From Urechis unicinctus (lineage: Eukaryota; Annelida; Polychaeta; Xenopneusta; Urechidae): a stretch of DNA of 64,000 bases. Below, one piece after another: positions 1 to 12,100 of the stretch. Location: positions 32,318,997 through 32,382,996 of the forward strand of contig CM067355.1 in the NCBI GenBank assembly GCA_034190875.2. Reading direction: 5' to 3'. Below the pieces are notes generated by a model that saw nothing but the letters and a program-made list of their open reading frames with translations, did no database searches and was not told where the DNA came from. The number at the start of each line of letters is the position of its first letter. Within the stretch, counting starts at the first letter, position 1. The position numbers were made by a program, and so were the translations under genes.

Positions 1-1625
1 TTCGTTTACGGTATATATAGTGCCTGTTCGTTTACGGTATAGTAGTGCCTGTTCGTTTTTACGGTACGGTATATATAGTGCCTGTTCGTTTACGGTATAG
101 TAGTGCCTGTTCGTTTACGGTATATATAATGCCGGTATGTATAGTGCCTGTTCGTTTACGGTATAGTGCCTGTTCGTTTACGGTATATATAGTGCCTGTT
201 CGTTTACGGTATATATAGTGCCTGTTCGTTTACGGTATATATAGTGCCTGTTCGTTTACGGTATATATAGTGCCTGTTCGTTTACGGTATATATAGTGCC
301 TGTTCGTTTACGGTATATATAATGCCGGTATGTATAGTGCCTGTTCGTTTACGGTATATATAGTGCCTGTTCGTTTACGGTATATATAGTGCCTGTTCGT
401 TTACGGTATATAGTGCCTGTTCGTTTACGGTATAGTGCCTGTTCGTTTACGGTATATATAGTGCCTGTTCGTTTACGGTATATATAGTGCCTGTTCGTTT
501 ATATATAGTGCCTGTTCGTGTTCGTTTATATATAGTGCCTGTTCGTTTATATAGCCGTTCGTTTACGGTATATATAGTGCCTGTTCGTTTACGGTATATA
601 TAGTGCCTGTTCGTTTACGGTATATATAGTGCCTGTTCGTTTACGGTATATATAGTGCCTGTTCGTTTACGGTATATATAGTGCCTGTTCGTTTACGGTA
701 TATATAGTGCCTGTTCGTTTACGGTATATAGCCTGTTCCTGTTCGTTTACGGTATATATAGTGCGTTTACGGTATATATAGTGCCTGTGTTCGTTTACGT
801 TACGGTATACGGTATATATAGTGCCTGTTCGTTTACGGTATATAGTGCCTGTTCGTTTACGTGCCTGTTCGTTTACGGTATATATAGTGCCTGTTCGTTT
901 ACGGTATATATAGTGCCTGTTCGTTTACGGTATATATAGTGCCTGTTCGTTTACGGTATAGTGCCTGTTCGTTTACGGTATATATAGTGCCTGTTCGTTT
1001 ACGGTATATATAGTGCCTGTTCGTTTACGGTATAGTAGTGTTCGTTTACGTTTACGGTATATTTACGGTATATAGTGCTGTTCGTTTACGGTATATAGTG
1101 CCTGTTCGTTTACGGTATATATAGTGCCTGTTCGTTTACGGTATATATAGTGCCTGTTCGTTTACGGTATATATAGTGCCTGTTCGTTTACGGTATATAT
1201 AGTGCCTGTTCGTTTACGGTATATATAGTGCCGGTATATATAGTGCCTGTTCGTTTACGGTATATAGTGCCTGTTCGTTTACGGTATATAGTGCCTGTTC
1301 GTTTACGGTATATATAGTGCTGTTCGTTTACGGTATATATAGTGCCTGTTCGTTTACGGTATATATAGTGCCTGTTCGTTTACGGTATATATAGTGCCTG
1401 TTCGTTTACGGTATATATATAGTGCCTGTTCGTTTACGGTATATATAGTGCCTGTTCGTTTACGGTATATATGCCTGTTCGTTTACGGTATATATAGTGC
1501 CTGTTCGTTTACGGTTAGTGCCTGTTACACGGTATAGTGCCTGTTCGTTTACGTTATATATAGTGCCTGTTCGTTTACGGTATATATAGTGCCTGTTCGT
1601 TACACGTTTACGGTATATAGTGCCG
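1..1625. repeat. 26-bp minisatellite array
   Basis: About 60 head-to-tail copies of a unit of about 26 bp made of tgcctgttcg, tttacgg and a short TATA stretch of variable length. Copies differ mainly in the length of the TA run and by occasional truncation. The array is cut by the window edge. A minus-strand reading frame over its right end is an artefact of the repeat. Confidence 0.95.
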
Positions 1626-3122
1626 TTTACATACATACCCTCATAGTGGTGAATCAGGTTTATAATTAAGAAATGGTCGTGGAGATAAACAAACAAAACG
1701 CAACAACCGTCAGATACAGCACGCTCATTCAGATAGATAATAGTCATTTTGACTGGAAAGTCAAAAATTGTCAGATACATTTTAAGCACAGATAAACAAC
1801 CTTATAAAACATCCGTGTACTCAGTTCTCCGATAGATTGTTATCTTATAAGAGGAGCGTGAATTGCGTTATGATTCACGGGTTGTCCGTAGTAATACATT
1901 ATGATTCTGAGCAAGTGACACCGAAGACATCAGGTTGGATCAAATGAGCATGCTCAATTATAAGACACGCGAAATAGACATTATTAATTACACTGCTATA
2001 AGGGACTTGAGAAAGTTTGGCACAAAATTTCACACATTTATGTGACACGTCAGTATTTATGTGAGTTTGATATGACAGGCACAGGGAATCGTTTTGACAT
2101 TCCCCACCGGCGTCCTATCAAATATCTATATGGAACAAAAATACGATCATGGTTTCAAACCAATCGTCTATTACAAACAGCAGGAAGATAGATACAACCA
2201 TATCACGAGACTGAAGAGCAGAAGAAAGCTGTTTTAGAATTCACTGGATGGACCACCCAAAACCCCATTTTCTCATTTTGTAATGATCATGGCTTGGAGA
2301 CCACTCCTTCAATATTATATGATTGGAAATCAATTAATTATTTGTTTTGACAATTCATCTGTTTTGCTTGGGATTCTTTAACAAAATAAACTCATCAACT
2401 CACAAATGATGAGAAGTCTTAAAAACAGTCAACCCATCGAAGAGTTGCATTCTGAGTTTGACAACACCCAGTATTTCTCTCACAAGAAGCACAGACCGGA
2501 TAACATACAAATTTCAATATGTGAAAATTCCACAAATCACAGATTTCATGATGAAATTGACGGTAATGTTGGATACAAAATACATGCCTTTAAACAACAT
2601 ATTTGTATGGACAATATAAAAACCAAATCAGGCAAGAGTTTATTATACGGATAAAAACAATGAACGCAGTCGTTAACACAGACCAGTGTGTCTCGTCAGA
2701 AGACCATTGAAAAAGTACATGACAAAATTAGATGTTAGTAAAATTGGCATAAACAAACCGCTAAATAATGAGGCAAGAAAACAACACGATAACCAAACAT
2801 AAATGCATCGAGACATATATATCAACGAATACAAAAACAGAGACTTTGAGAGGAAGTAGATTTCTGATGAGACACTTGCTAGACAACATGGCTGCTCTCG
2901 TTCGGATCACATTTCCTACAGCACACATGTAAGCTGTGGTTATATAAAGAGCAATTTAGTTCAGACACAGATCAACTATAAAATACAATCAATCACCGTC
3001 ATAATGCAGACATTTAAGTTGACCATATCCTACAATTCACAATAGTGACTGATAACAGTAATATCCTGACTGAAGGAGAAATAATTTAATACAGACAAAA
3101 TAATTCCTGGACAGTTACAAAC
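1626..3122. other. No recognised gene; unique AT-rich sequence
   Basis: This lies 3' of the last recognised exon of the CAP-Gly gene. A small plus-strand open frame at 2406-2654 (82 codons) has no motif I recognise. Further exons of the CAP-Gly gene would be expected here or beyond the window, but I could not identify one that fits the phase-2 end of exon 9. Confidence 0.5.
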
Positions 3123-6100
3123 CTGGTGAGGGAGAGTTTTGGGATACTGTCTTGGCGGGAGCACTTTCGTCCAGGACTGTTCGGTCTATTGGGATGGGCC
3201 TTATGACTGGCCTATACACAGGAAACACACAATACTTACTGACAAAGAGTAGCCATATATATTCTCTTCCCTTACATACAGTTAATAGACAATAGAGAAG
3301 CATGAACTGCCATACTGATAGAAAATTTAATCTAAAGATACCCTCTAAGTGCACAGCAAGATACAGGTTTTCCTAAAAATAAATCATTACAAATTCTGTA
3401 CACAAGTTGTAAGATTTTGCAAAGCATGTATTTATTAATTAATACAATACCTTTTTACTTATCACACGCTCTATATCTTCCAATGGGGCAAATATTGCAC
3501 AGTTTGGGGGCGAGGTGAAGTAGCGTTTTCCCTGGTGAGTTCCGTCATGACTGCCAACTGCATCATAACGTTTGTATGTATTTAAATATCATAACGCAAA
3601 TACCACCTTGTCATTCATTTGCAATTTGACAACATCAATAATATTCAGAAGAATGTCAAATATCACTTGTACAATAGCAACGACCATGGTTCAGACAAAA
3701 ACACCGTGGTAGTATTTGGATGCTGCTAATCAAACCAGAAATGCTAAATATTCATTGGTGTCATTACAAGTTGTTGATATTTATAGAAGGCAGAAAGTTT
3801 GACAGCTTAATATGGTTTATAGGAGTGTCTGTGAAAAGTCAGCTTGTAGCTGGTATAAATATAAAATGGTACACAACATTAATATCAAAATGAAATTCTT
3901 GCTTAAAGAAGACAAACTCTTTGTCTTTGGGGTGGACCGTTATAGTCCTTCCATCGAGATCAAAGATAGCAATATTATACATAAGGATGTTAAAACACGC
4001 ACCTGGATTGTCAAAAACCACACCCACACAGATAGAATAGGGCTGTGATTGGTTGAAATTGTCTACATGACCCAGATACTTGACTATGCCAGGCTCCCCA
4101 TCAATGATGACTCCATCCTCTAAGTCCAGCATCACTCGAGCACTGGAACATTCATCAACATAATATTGCTGCAACACGGTAACTTTTCATTGAATATGGA
4201 AATAACTTGATGATATGCATAGATGTGTCATCATGTGTCAGGTATGAATATAAAGAAGATGTGTGGCTTATTTGTTCAATCATGGGGATATTTCCAGGCA
4301 TACAGATGAGACAATGATCTGTATTAGCAATCATTGTTTGATAGAAACACACACATGTAAGGCTACCACAGGTTCCATTTACAGACTCACATGGATAAAA
4401 CTATTGCATGCTCAATCATTTAAATCGCTATCCCTTCCATTGTGACCCGTCTTTGTAAATCTCTCTATTTTGACCCTCCCCATCAGAATTTCTCTATTCT
4501 GACCCTCCCCATCAGAATTTCTCTATGCTGACCCTCCCCATCAGAATTTCTCTATGCTGACCCCATTGAGTGCCAAATTGATAACAAACCCACCCTTCAT
4601 CATAACGTACCCTCTCAGTCATCAGTCGATGGAGTAACCCCCCTACAGCTTATATTAATTATAAACTCCAGTTTCACAGATCCACAAGTGACCTACATGT
4701 CACCTGCCACTTCCCCCCCCCCTCTCCTCATACATACCCCATATTCCAGAGCCACATGACCTTCCTTCCCAGGCAACGCCTGATAGCCCCAACCCTCACA
4801 GACCTGGCTACCGCATGTCCCATTAGAATTGGGATGGCGTGCCTTAGGCATTAAGGGAAGCAACTTATATAAAAAAATCAGTTCTCTCCTGGCCCCCGAG
4901 CTCAACACACCTATCTCTTAAATTTAGGCTAAGTAACATCAAAAATTCGGAAGTTCAAAATAGTTAAATAAAGTTCAGGTTGTTATAAACCCTACACCTG
5001 GAGTTCGATTCTTTACTTATAACAAGTGCGTATCGTGTGCATCTCAACACCACAGATCACGTTACGACAACCCTCCCCATCCGAATCTCTCTATTTTGAC
5101 CCTCCCCATCCGAATCTCTCTATTTTGACCCTCCACATCAGAATCTCTCTATGCTGACCCTCCCCTATCCATACCCCAGCATCTAACGAGTCCGTCATAG
5201 CACCTTAGAAGAGTCTGGTCGCAACTGAAGCCGATACGATGAGAGTGTACAGTGGACACTGGGGCGTTAGCTCGCTCACAGGCGCGGCAGCCACAGCCCT
5301 CGAGTGGAGGAAGGATAAGAGTCTGACTGCGACATAAACCACTGTAACACAAACAATCACAGCAACCTGAATAATTCAACATCATATATTGACAGAGATG
5401 TATGGAAGAAGTCACAAATTTATGAAATCATCGGCAGTCAATCTGGTCAGGCAGACAGAGCAGCTAGAGTCACTTAGGCCATGTGTTTAAACAACAATAT
5501 GTTTGGTAAATAAAGTTGTCTTAAATGAGAGGGGAGCGGGAAGAGACGTTTATATTACGGCGATTATGTTCAAAAGATTACTCAACATCAGATACCAATA
5601 TGGCTAGCAGAGATGAGAGTGGAGGCAGAACGTACCTTTTAGTTCTTGGATTACCATCACTGTTGCTGCGAGAGAGCTTATTCCACATAGTGGATGGGTG
5701 TCCATGGCAACTGATTGTTGGGGGTGGTGTTTTCTTGATCTCTCCTTGACAACTGCATAATGCCCTGGATGGAAGCACTTCATTCTCCTCATGATAAACT
5801 ACCAAGGCTGGCTCCTTTACCTTAAGGACAAATGGGTTTGAATTTAAGGAAGGACAAAAACGAAAAGTAGAGAAACTTGTTAGCAACGGGTCTCAAAACT
5901 TAGGTGGTATGATAAACAGACAACATCACTCTGAGAAGTGACAAGTGAAGCGTGGATGAGGCTCCCTCCATCACCTGTCCTAACTCACCACAACCAACAC
6001 AGGGCACCAGGTCCCTGCTCCATCACCTGTCCTGACTAATCACAACCAACACAGGGCACCAGGTCCCTGCTCCATCACCTGTCCTAACTCACCACAACCA

Positions 6101-9100
6101 ACACATGGCACCAGGTCCCTGCTCCATCACCTGTCCTAACTCACCACAACCAACACAGGGCACCAGGTCCCTGCTCCATCACCTGTCCTAACTCACCACA
6201 ACCAACACATGGCACCAGGTCCCTGCCCCATCACCTGTCCTAACTCACCACAGCCAACACAGGGCACCAGGTCCCTGCTCCATCAACTGTCCTTACTCAC
6301 CTCAACCAACACAGGGCACCAGGTCCCTGCTCTATCACCTGTCCTAACTCACCACAACCAACACAGGGCACCAGGTCCCTGCTCCATCAACTGTCCTAAC
6401 TCACCACAACCAACACAGGGCACCAGGTCCCTGCTCCATCACCTGTCCTATCTCACCACAACCAGCCACTTACAGAGACAGCTTGGAGTTTGACTTTCAG
6501 GGCCTCAATTTCTTTGTGAGCAGCTTCAAGTTCAGCAGTCAGCTTGGTCTTGGTTAGCTGGAACTCTTCATTTTCCAGTGAGCATTGAACTTCTGAGGAG
6601 ACAAGTGTGCTTCGAGGACTGTCACAAACATACACAGGCTCAAATAACACACCTCAGACGAGTGCTGTCACAGACACACACAGGCTCAAATAACACACCT
6701 CAGACGAGAGCTGTCACAAACACACACAGGCTCAAAAACACACCTCAGACGAGTGCTGTCATAAACACACACAGGCTCAAATAACACACCTCAGACGAGT
6801 GTTGTCACAAACACACACAGGCTCAAATAACACCTCAGACGAGTGTTTTCACAAACACACAGAGGCTCAAATAACACCTCAGACGAGTGTTGTCGCAAAC
6901 ACACACAGGCTCAAATAACACACCTCAATCAAGTGCTGTCACAGACATGTCATAAACAGGTCATAACCGGGTCATAACCAAGCCTTAACATGAAGTGTTT
7001 AGAATGTTGAGCTATATACCTCGCTTGGTGAATGGAGCATTATATTAACGGACTGACCTGACTTTTGGTATGTTGGTCAGAGGCTCGTTAGTGATCTCTG
7101 GCAGGGAGTTCTTGCGATCAAGGCATGTTCCAGAGGCGCCACCACTCTTGTCGTTGGTTTCTCCCTCAGCCTCTGAATGAACCTCTGCCACAATCACACA
7201 CTGCTGACCTTCAGTGACCTCTGATTCAAGATGGCCGCCATCACCACTACCACCAAGGTCATACTCATGATTCATGTGACCAAGATTGCTGCCACCATGG
7301 ATCATGTGATCAATATCAGGACCACAATTGGTGAAGGGCCGGTCTGCTGTATTGCACTGGTACTTCTTGCTGGGAGTGAACGCGGAGGTTCGATGCAGAC
7401 GAGGGGAGCGTTGACGTTTGTCTAGCTTGGGGGAAATACTAAGAAGGCTGGAGGATTGGCTGCTGCAGCGGGAACAGGTGGGGCTGCACTTACCCTGGAC
7501 ACACCAACACAGTACCGTCACACAATATGGGCTAGAACTAATCGACTCGTTTGTTGAGGCTTTACTGCATTATTACGTTGTCCCGATATGAACATTTGGT
7601 CATTCCTGTCAGGATGAGTTATTTGTGGAGATGCAGGAAGCAGTGGATTGAGAAGAGAAACCGTGGAGTAGGGTTCCGGCTCGGCGTAGGACTGGAGTGG
7701 GGTTACTCACCGTGGAGTAGGGTGCCGGCTCGCCATAGGACTGGAGTGGGATTACTCACCGTGGAGTAGGTGCCGGCTCAGCGTAGGACTGGAGTGGGGT
7801 TATTCACCATGGAGTAGGGTGCCGGCTTGGCGTAGGACTGGAGTGGGGTTATTCATCGTGGAGTAGGGTGCCGGCTCGGCATAGGACTGGAGTGAGATTA
7901 CTCACCGTGGAGTAGGTGCCGGCTCGGCATAGGACTGAAGTGGGGGTACTCACCGTGGAGTAGGGTGCCGGCTCGGTATAGGACTGGAGTGGGGTTACTC
8001 ACCGTGGAGTAGGGTTCCGGCTCGGCATAGAACTGAAGTGGGGTCACTCACCGTGGAGTAGGGTGCCGGCTCGGCATAGGATTGGAGTGACTGTGGAGTA
8101 GGGCTGCTGGAGTGACTCCTGCTACGCAGGCTCACCAGATGGTTGGATGATCGACGTAGCACTTGATTCTCATTCTTTACTCGAGTCAACTTCCGCTCCA
8201 AACTGAAACCAAAAGGGATCAGCATTCAATGCACTACCTGGGTCAGTAGCAACAGAAGGGATCATGGTAGAGTCTGGTGTCAGTGGCAACAGATGGGAAC
8301 GAGGTAGAGTCTGGTGTCAGTAGCAACAGAAGGGATCATGGTAGAGTCTGGTGTCAGTGGCAACAGAAGGGAACGAGGTAGAGTCTGGTGTCAGTGGCAA
8401 CAGAAGGGATCGTGGTAGAGTCTGGTGTCAGTGGCAACAGAAGGGATCATGGTAGAGTCTGGTGTCAGTGGCAACAGATGGGAACGAGGTAGAGTCTGGT
8501 GTCAGTGGCAACAGAAGGGATCATGGTAGAGTCTGGTGTCAGTGGCAACAGAAGGGATCGTGGCCATCAGAAGGGATCGTGGCCATCACAATAGCCATGT
8601 GTCATCACAACAGCCATGTGCCATCACAACAGCCATGTGTCATCACAACAGCCATGTGTCATCACAACAGCCATATTTGTGACTTCCGGACACAGTCCAC
8701 TATCAGTACATGCCCTCTATAATCAGATGCTCTTTATGATGACTTTACTGTATAAATACACCCCATTTAGCTTAGACAGACCTGTATGTCAAAGGGAGGC
8801 TGGAACATATGAGTTAGAGAAGCCCTTCAGCCCTCTGCTGCATGCATCCGGGTATCCTAGTAAGTGAAGTGCTGTATCAAATAGTTCAACATGTCTGTTT
8901 TATCTTCACTTCACACCAGACCGACTGGACTGAATAGTGTATCAGATCGACTGGACTGAATAGTGTATCAGACCGACTGGACTGAATAATGTATCAGATC
9001 GACTGGACTGAATAGTGTATCAGACCGACTGGACTGAATAATGTATCAGATCGACTGGACTGAATAGTGTATCAGATCGACTGGACTTGATTAGATATCA

Positions 9101-12100
9101 GATCAACCGAATTTACTTATGTATCAGATAAAATGAACTTGGTTATTAAGCAGATCAACTGGACTGTAAAATAGCTTATCAGGACCAAATGACACAACAT
9201 CAGCAGGATAATGGAGTATTTTTTCCATGATGACAAATCATTCAAAACCCTACCACCACAGAGAAACAGCCTCATTCATACATGGTCAACAAGGATCAAA
9301 GGGAGATAGGTGAGGGCGAATGTAGCGCCCCTCTCTCAAAACACTGCCCCCCCCCCCCCCCCCAACACGGGGAGAAGTCGGCACCATCTACCATTCATTC
9401 ACCATCTCCATTAGACCGAAGCCTTCTAGTCAAGCCAAGCGGGGAGAAAAGGTGCCCATTAAGACGCTACCATATGCACCCCCCCCCCCCCCCCCCCCCC
9501 CCAACCCACATACACTCACACGGCTTCATTCAGAATGGCCGCCCATCCCCGAGTTTCCGCGCACAAAACATGTCATCCTACGGAAGGCCGCGCTATGTAT
9601 GGAATAGGAGTCCCCTTGACTCAGGCACAATAACATTTAACAATTACACACTCTCCTTAACAACGAGCGATGAGAGACGCAGGGTAGACGCTGCCGTGTG
9701 TGGCGGGGTCATTGGGTGCGTTCTCAAATTAATTACATTCTGTCGTATAGAATTTGGCAAACTGGAGGACGATTATTGAGGGAGGGGTCGGTAGGAAGTG
9801 AATGCGCTTAAAGTCGTTTGTTCCAATCGAGAGGGACCATTATAGTGGATAGTGAAGGGGGCTAAACCACTTCATCAGTTACTCGATGTAACCTTTGAAA
9901 GGTGAGCTTTTAACGGGTTCGGCTAGAGGAAGGGGTCATTCATTATGAAGAGGAGGAGGATATACCCCAAACTCTAACAGCGTTTGTCGAATCCACTCGT
10001 GAATGGCCATTTTCTACTTGACTTAACACGCAGAGGAATCAATTGTGCTTTGAAAGATCGTATCATCCTGTGCATTGAGCTATTCTCATGGGGTAGCGAG
10101 TCTGATGCACTGGGAAATACGCACATGGAGTCGCTGAACAAAATCTGACAGCCTACTAAGGGTAAAAAGGTTAATGGCGATGTTCCCGTGTCTTATATAG
10201 AGTATGGCAAATTGTCATTTAGTGAAAAAAAGAAATCAATACGAGAAAAAAAGAAAGAGAGGAAGAGATCTGATGAAATAGAGAAAGAGTAGATAGAGAT
10301 AAGATACTATATGGGGAGAGGAGGGAGAGATAAGAAAGTGAGGGATGAAGTGGAAGAGAGAGAAAGTGACAGGGAATGAGTGGAGGAAGTGTGGGAGGAA
10401 GAGGAAGAGAGAGAAGGTGACGAGGAATGAGTGGAGGAAGTGTGGGAGGAAGTGGAAGAGAGAGAAGGTGACGAGGAATGAGTGTAGGAAGTGAGGGAGG
10501 AAGTGGAAGAGAGAGAGAGGTGACGAGGAATGAGTGAAGGAAGTGTGGGAGGAAGTGGAAGAGAGAGAGAAGGTGACGAGAAATGAGTGGAGGAAGTGTG
10601 GGAGGAAGTGGAAGAGAGAGAATGTGACGAGGGATGAGTGTAGGAAGTGTGGGAGGAAGTGGAAATTGAGGAAGTGTGGGAGGAAGTGGAAGAGAGAGAG
10701 AAGACGAGGAATGAGTGGAGGAAGTGTGGGAGGAAGGAAGTGTGGGAGGAAGTGAAGAGAGAGAGAAGGTGAGGGAAGTGAAGAGAGAGAGAAGGTGACG
10801 AGGAATGAGTGGAGGAAGTGTGGGAGGAAGTGGAAGAGAGAGAAGACGACGAAGAATGAGTGTAGAAAGTGTGGGAGGAAGTGGAAGAGAGAGAGAAGGT
10901 GACGAGGAATGAGTGTAGGAAGTGTGGGAGGAAGTGGAAGAGAGAGAGAAGGTGAAGAGGAATGAGTGTAGGAAGTGAGGGAGGAAGTGGAAGAGAGAGA
11001 GAAGGTGACGAGGAATGAGTGTAGGAAGTGTGGGAGGAAGTGGAAGTGGAAGAGAGAGAGAGAAGGTGAAGAGGAATGAGTGGAGGAAGTGTGGGAGGAA
11101 GTGGAAGAGAGAGAGAAGGTGACGAGGAATGAGTGTAGGAAGTGAGGGAGGAAGTGGAAGAAGAGAGAGAAGGTGACGAGGAATGAGTGGAGGAAGTGAG
11201 GGAGGAAGTGGAAGAGAGAGAGAAGGTGACGAGGAATGAGTGGAGGAAGTGTGGGAGGAAGTGGAAGAGAGAGAAGGTGACGAGGAATGAGTGGAGGAAG
11301 TGAGGGAGGAAGTGGAAGAGAGAGAGAAGGTGACGAGGAATGAGTGTAGGAAGTGAGGGAGGAAGTGGAAGTGAGAGAGATGGTGACGAGGAATGAGTGG
11401 AGGAAGTGTGGGAGGAAGTGGAAGAGAGAGAAGGTGACGAGGAATGAGTGTAGGAAGTGAGGGAGGAAGTGGAAGAGAGAGAGAAGGTGACGAGGAATGA
11501 GTGTAGGAAGTGAGGGAGGAAGTGGAAGAGAGAGAGATGGTGACGAGGAATGAGTGGAGGAAGTGTGGGAGGAAGTGGAAGAGAGAGAAGGTGACGAGGA
11601 ATGAGTGTAGGAAGTGAGGGAGGAAGTGGAAGAGAGAGAAGGTGATGAGGAACAAAAAGAATCTTCTCTGACAAATACACACACAGAGAACAAGTGGACG
11701 CCGTCATTGACTTCTTGTCGGTCAATTATGGGACTGCATAGCCAAATACTATATAGCTTTGTACACTTCAGCTTGAAATTTGATCTGTGAAAATGAAATA
11801 GGCTTCATCAGGGAGCAGGCTGGGTTAACCCTGGAGTTTGTATGGAAAGGACTGGTGCAGTTTACCAGGGGTAATGTGGAGTAAACACGAGTAAAACGAC
11901 ACAGTTCACCCGGGGTAATGTGGAGTAAACACCAGTAAAGCGACACAGTTCACCCAGAGTTATGTGGAGTAAACACCAGTAAAACGACACAGTTCACCAG
12001 GGGTAATGTGGAGTAAACACCAGTAAAGCGACAGTTCACCAGGGGTAATGTGGAGTAAACACCAGTAAAGCGACGGTTAACCAGGGGTAATGTGGAGTAA

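Noticed and set aside
3115..3354. Minus frame encoding PVIRPIPIDRTVLDE as an exon
   Set aside because: The phase of the preceding exon 8 selects another frame of the same exon (KAHPNRPNSPGRKCSRQ), which is also open.
10219..11725. Three overlapping minus-strand open frames of 470-490 codons
   Set aside because: All three frames of a CT-rich tandem repeat are open; the translations are low-complexity Ser/Leu/Pro/His with no start context or domain.
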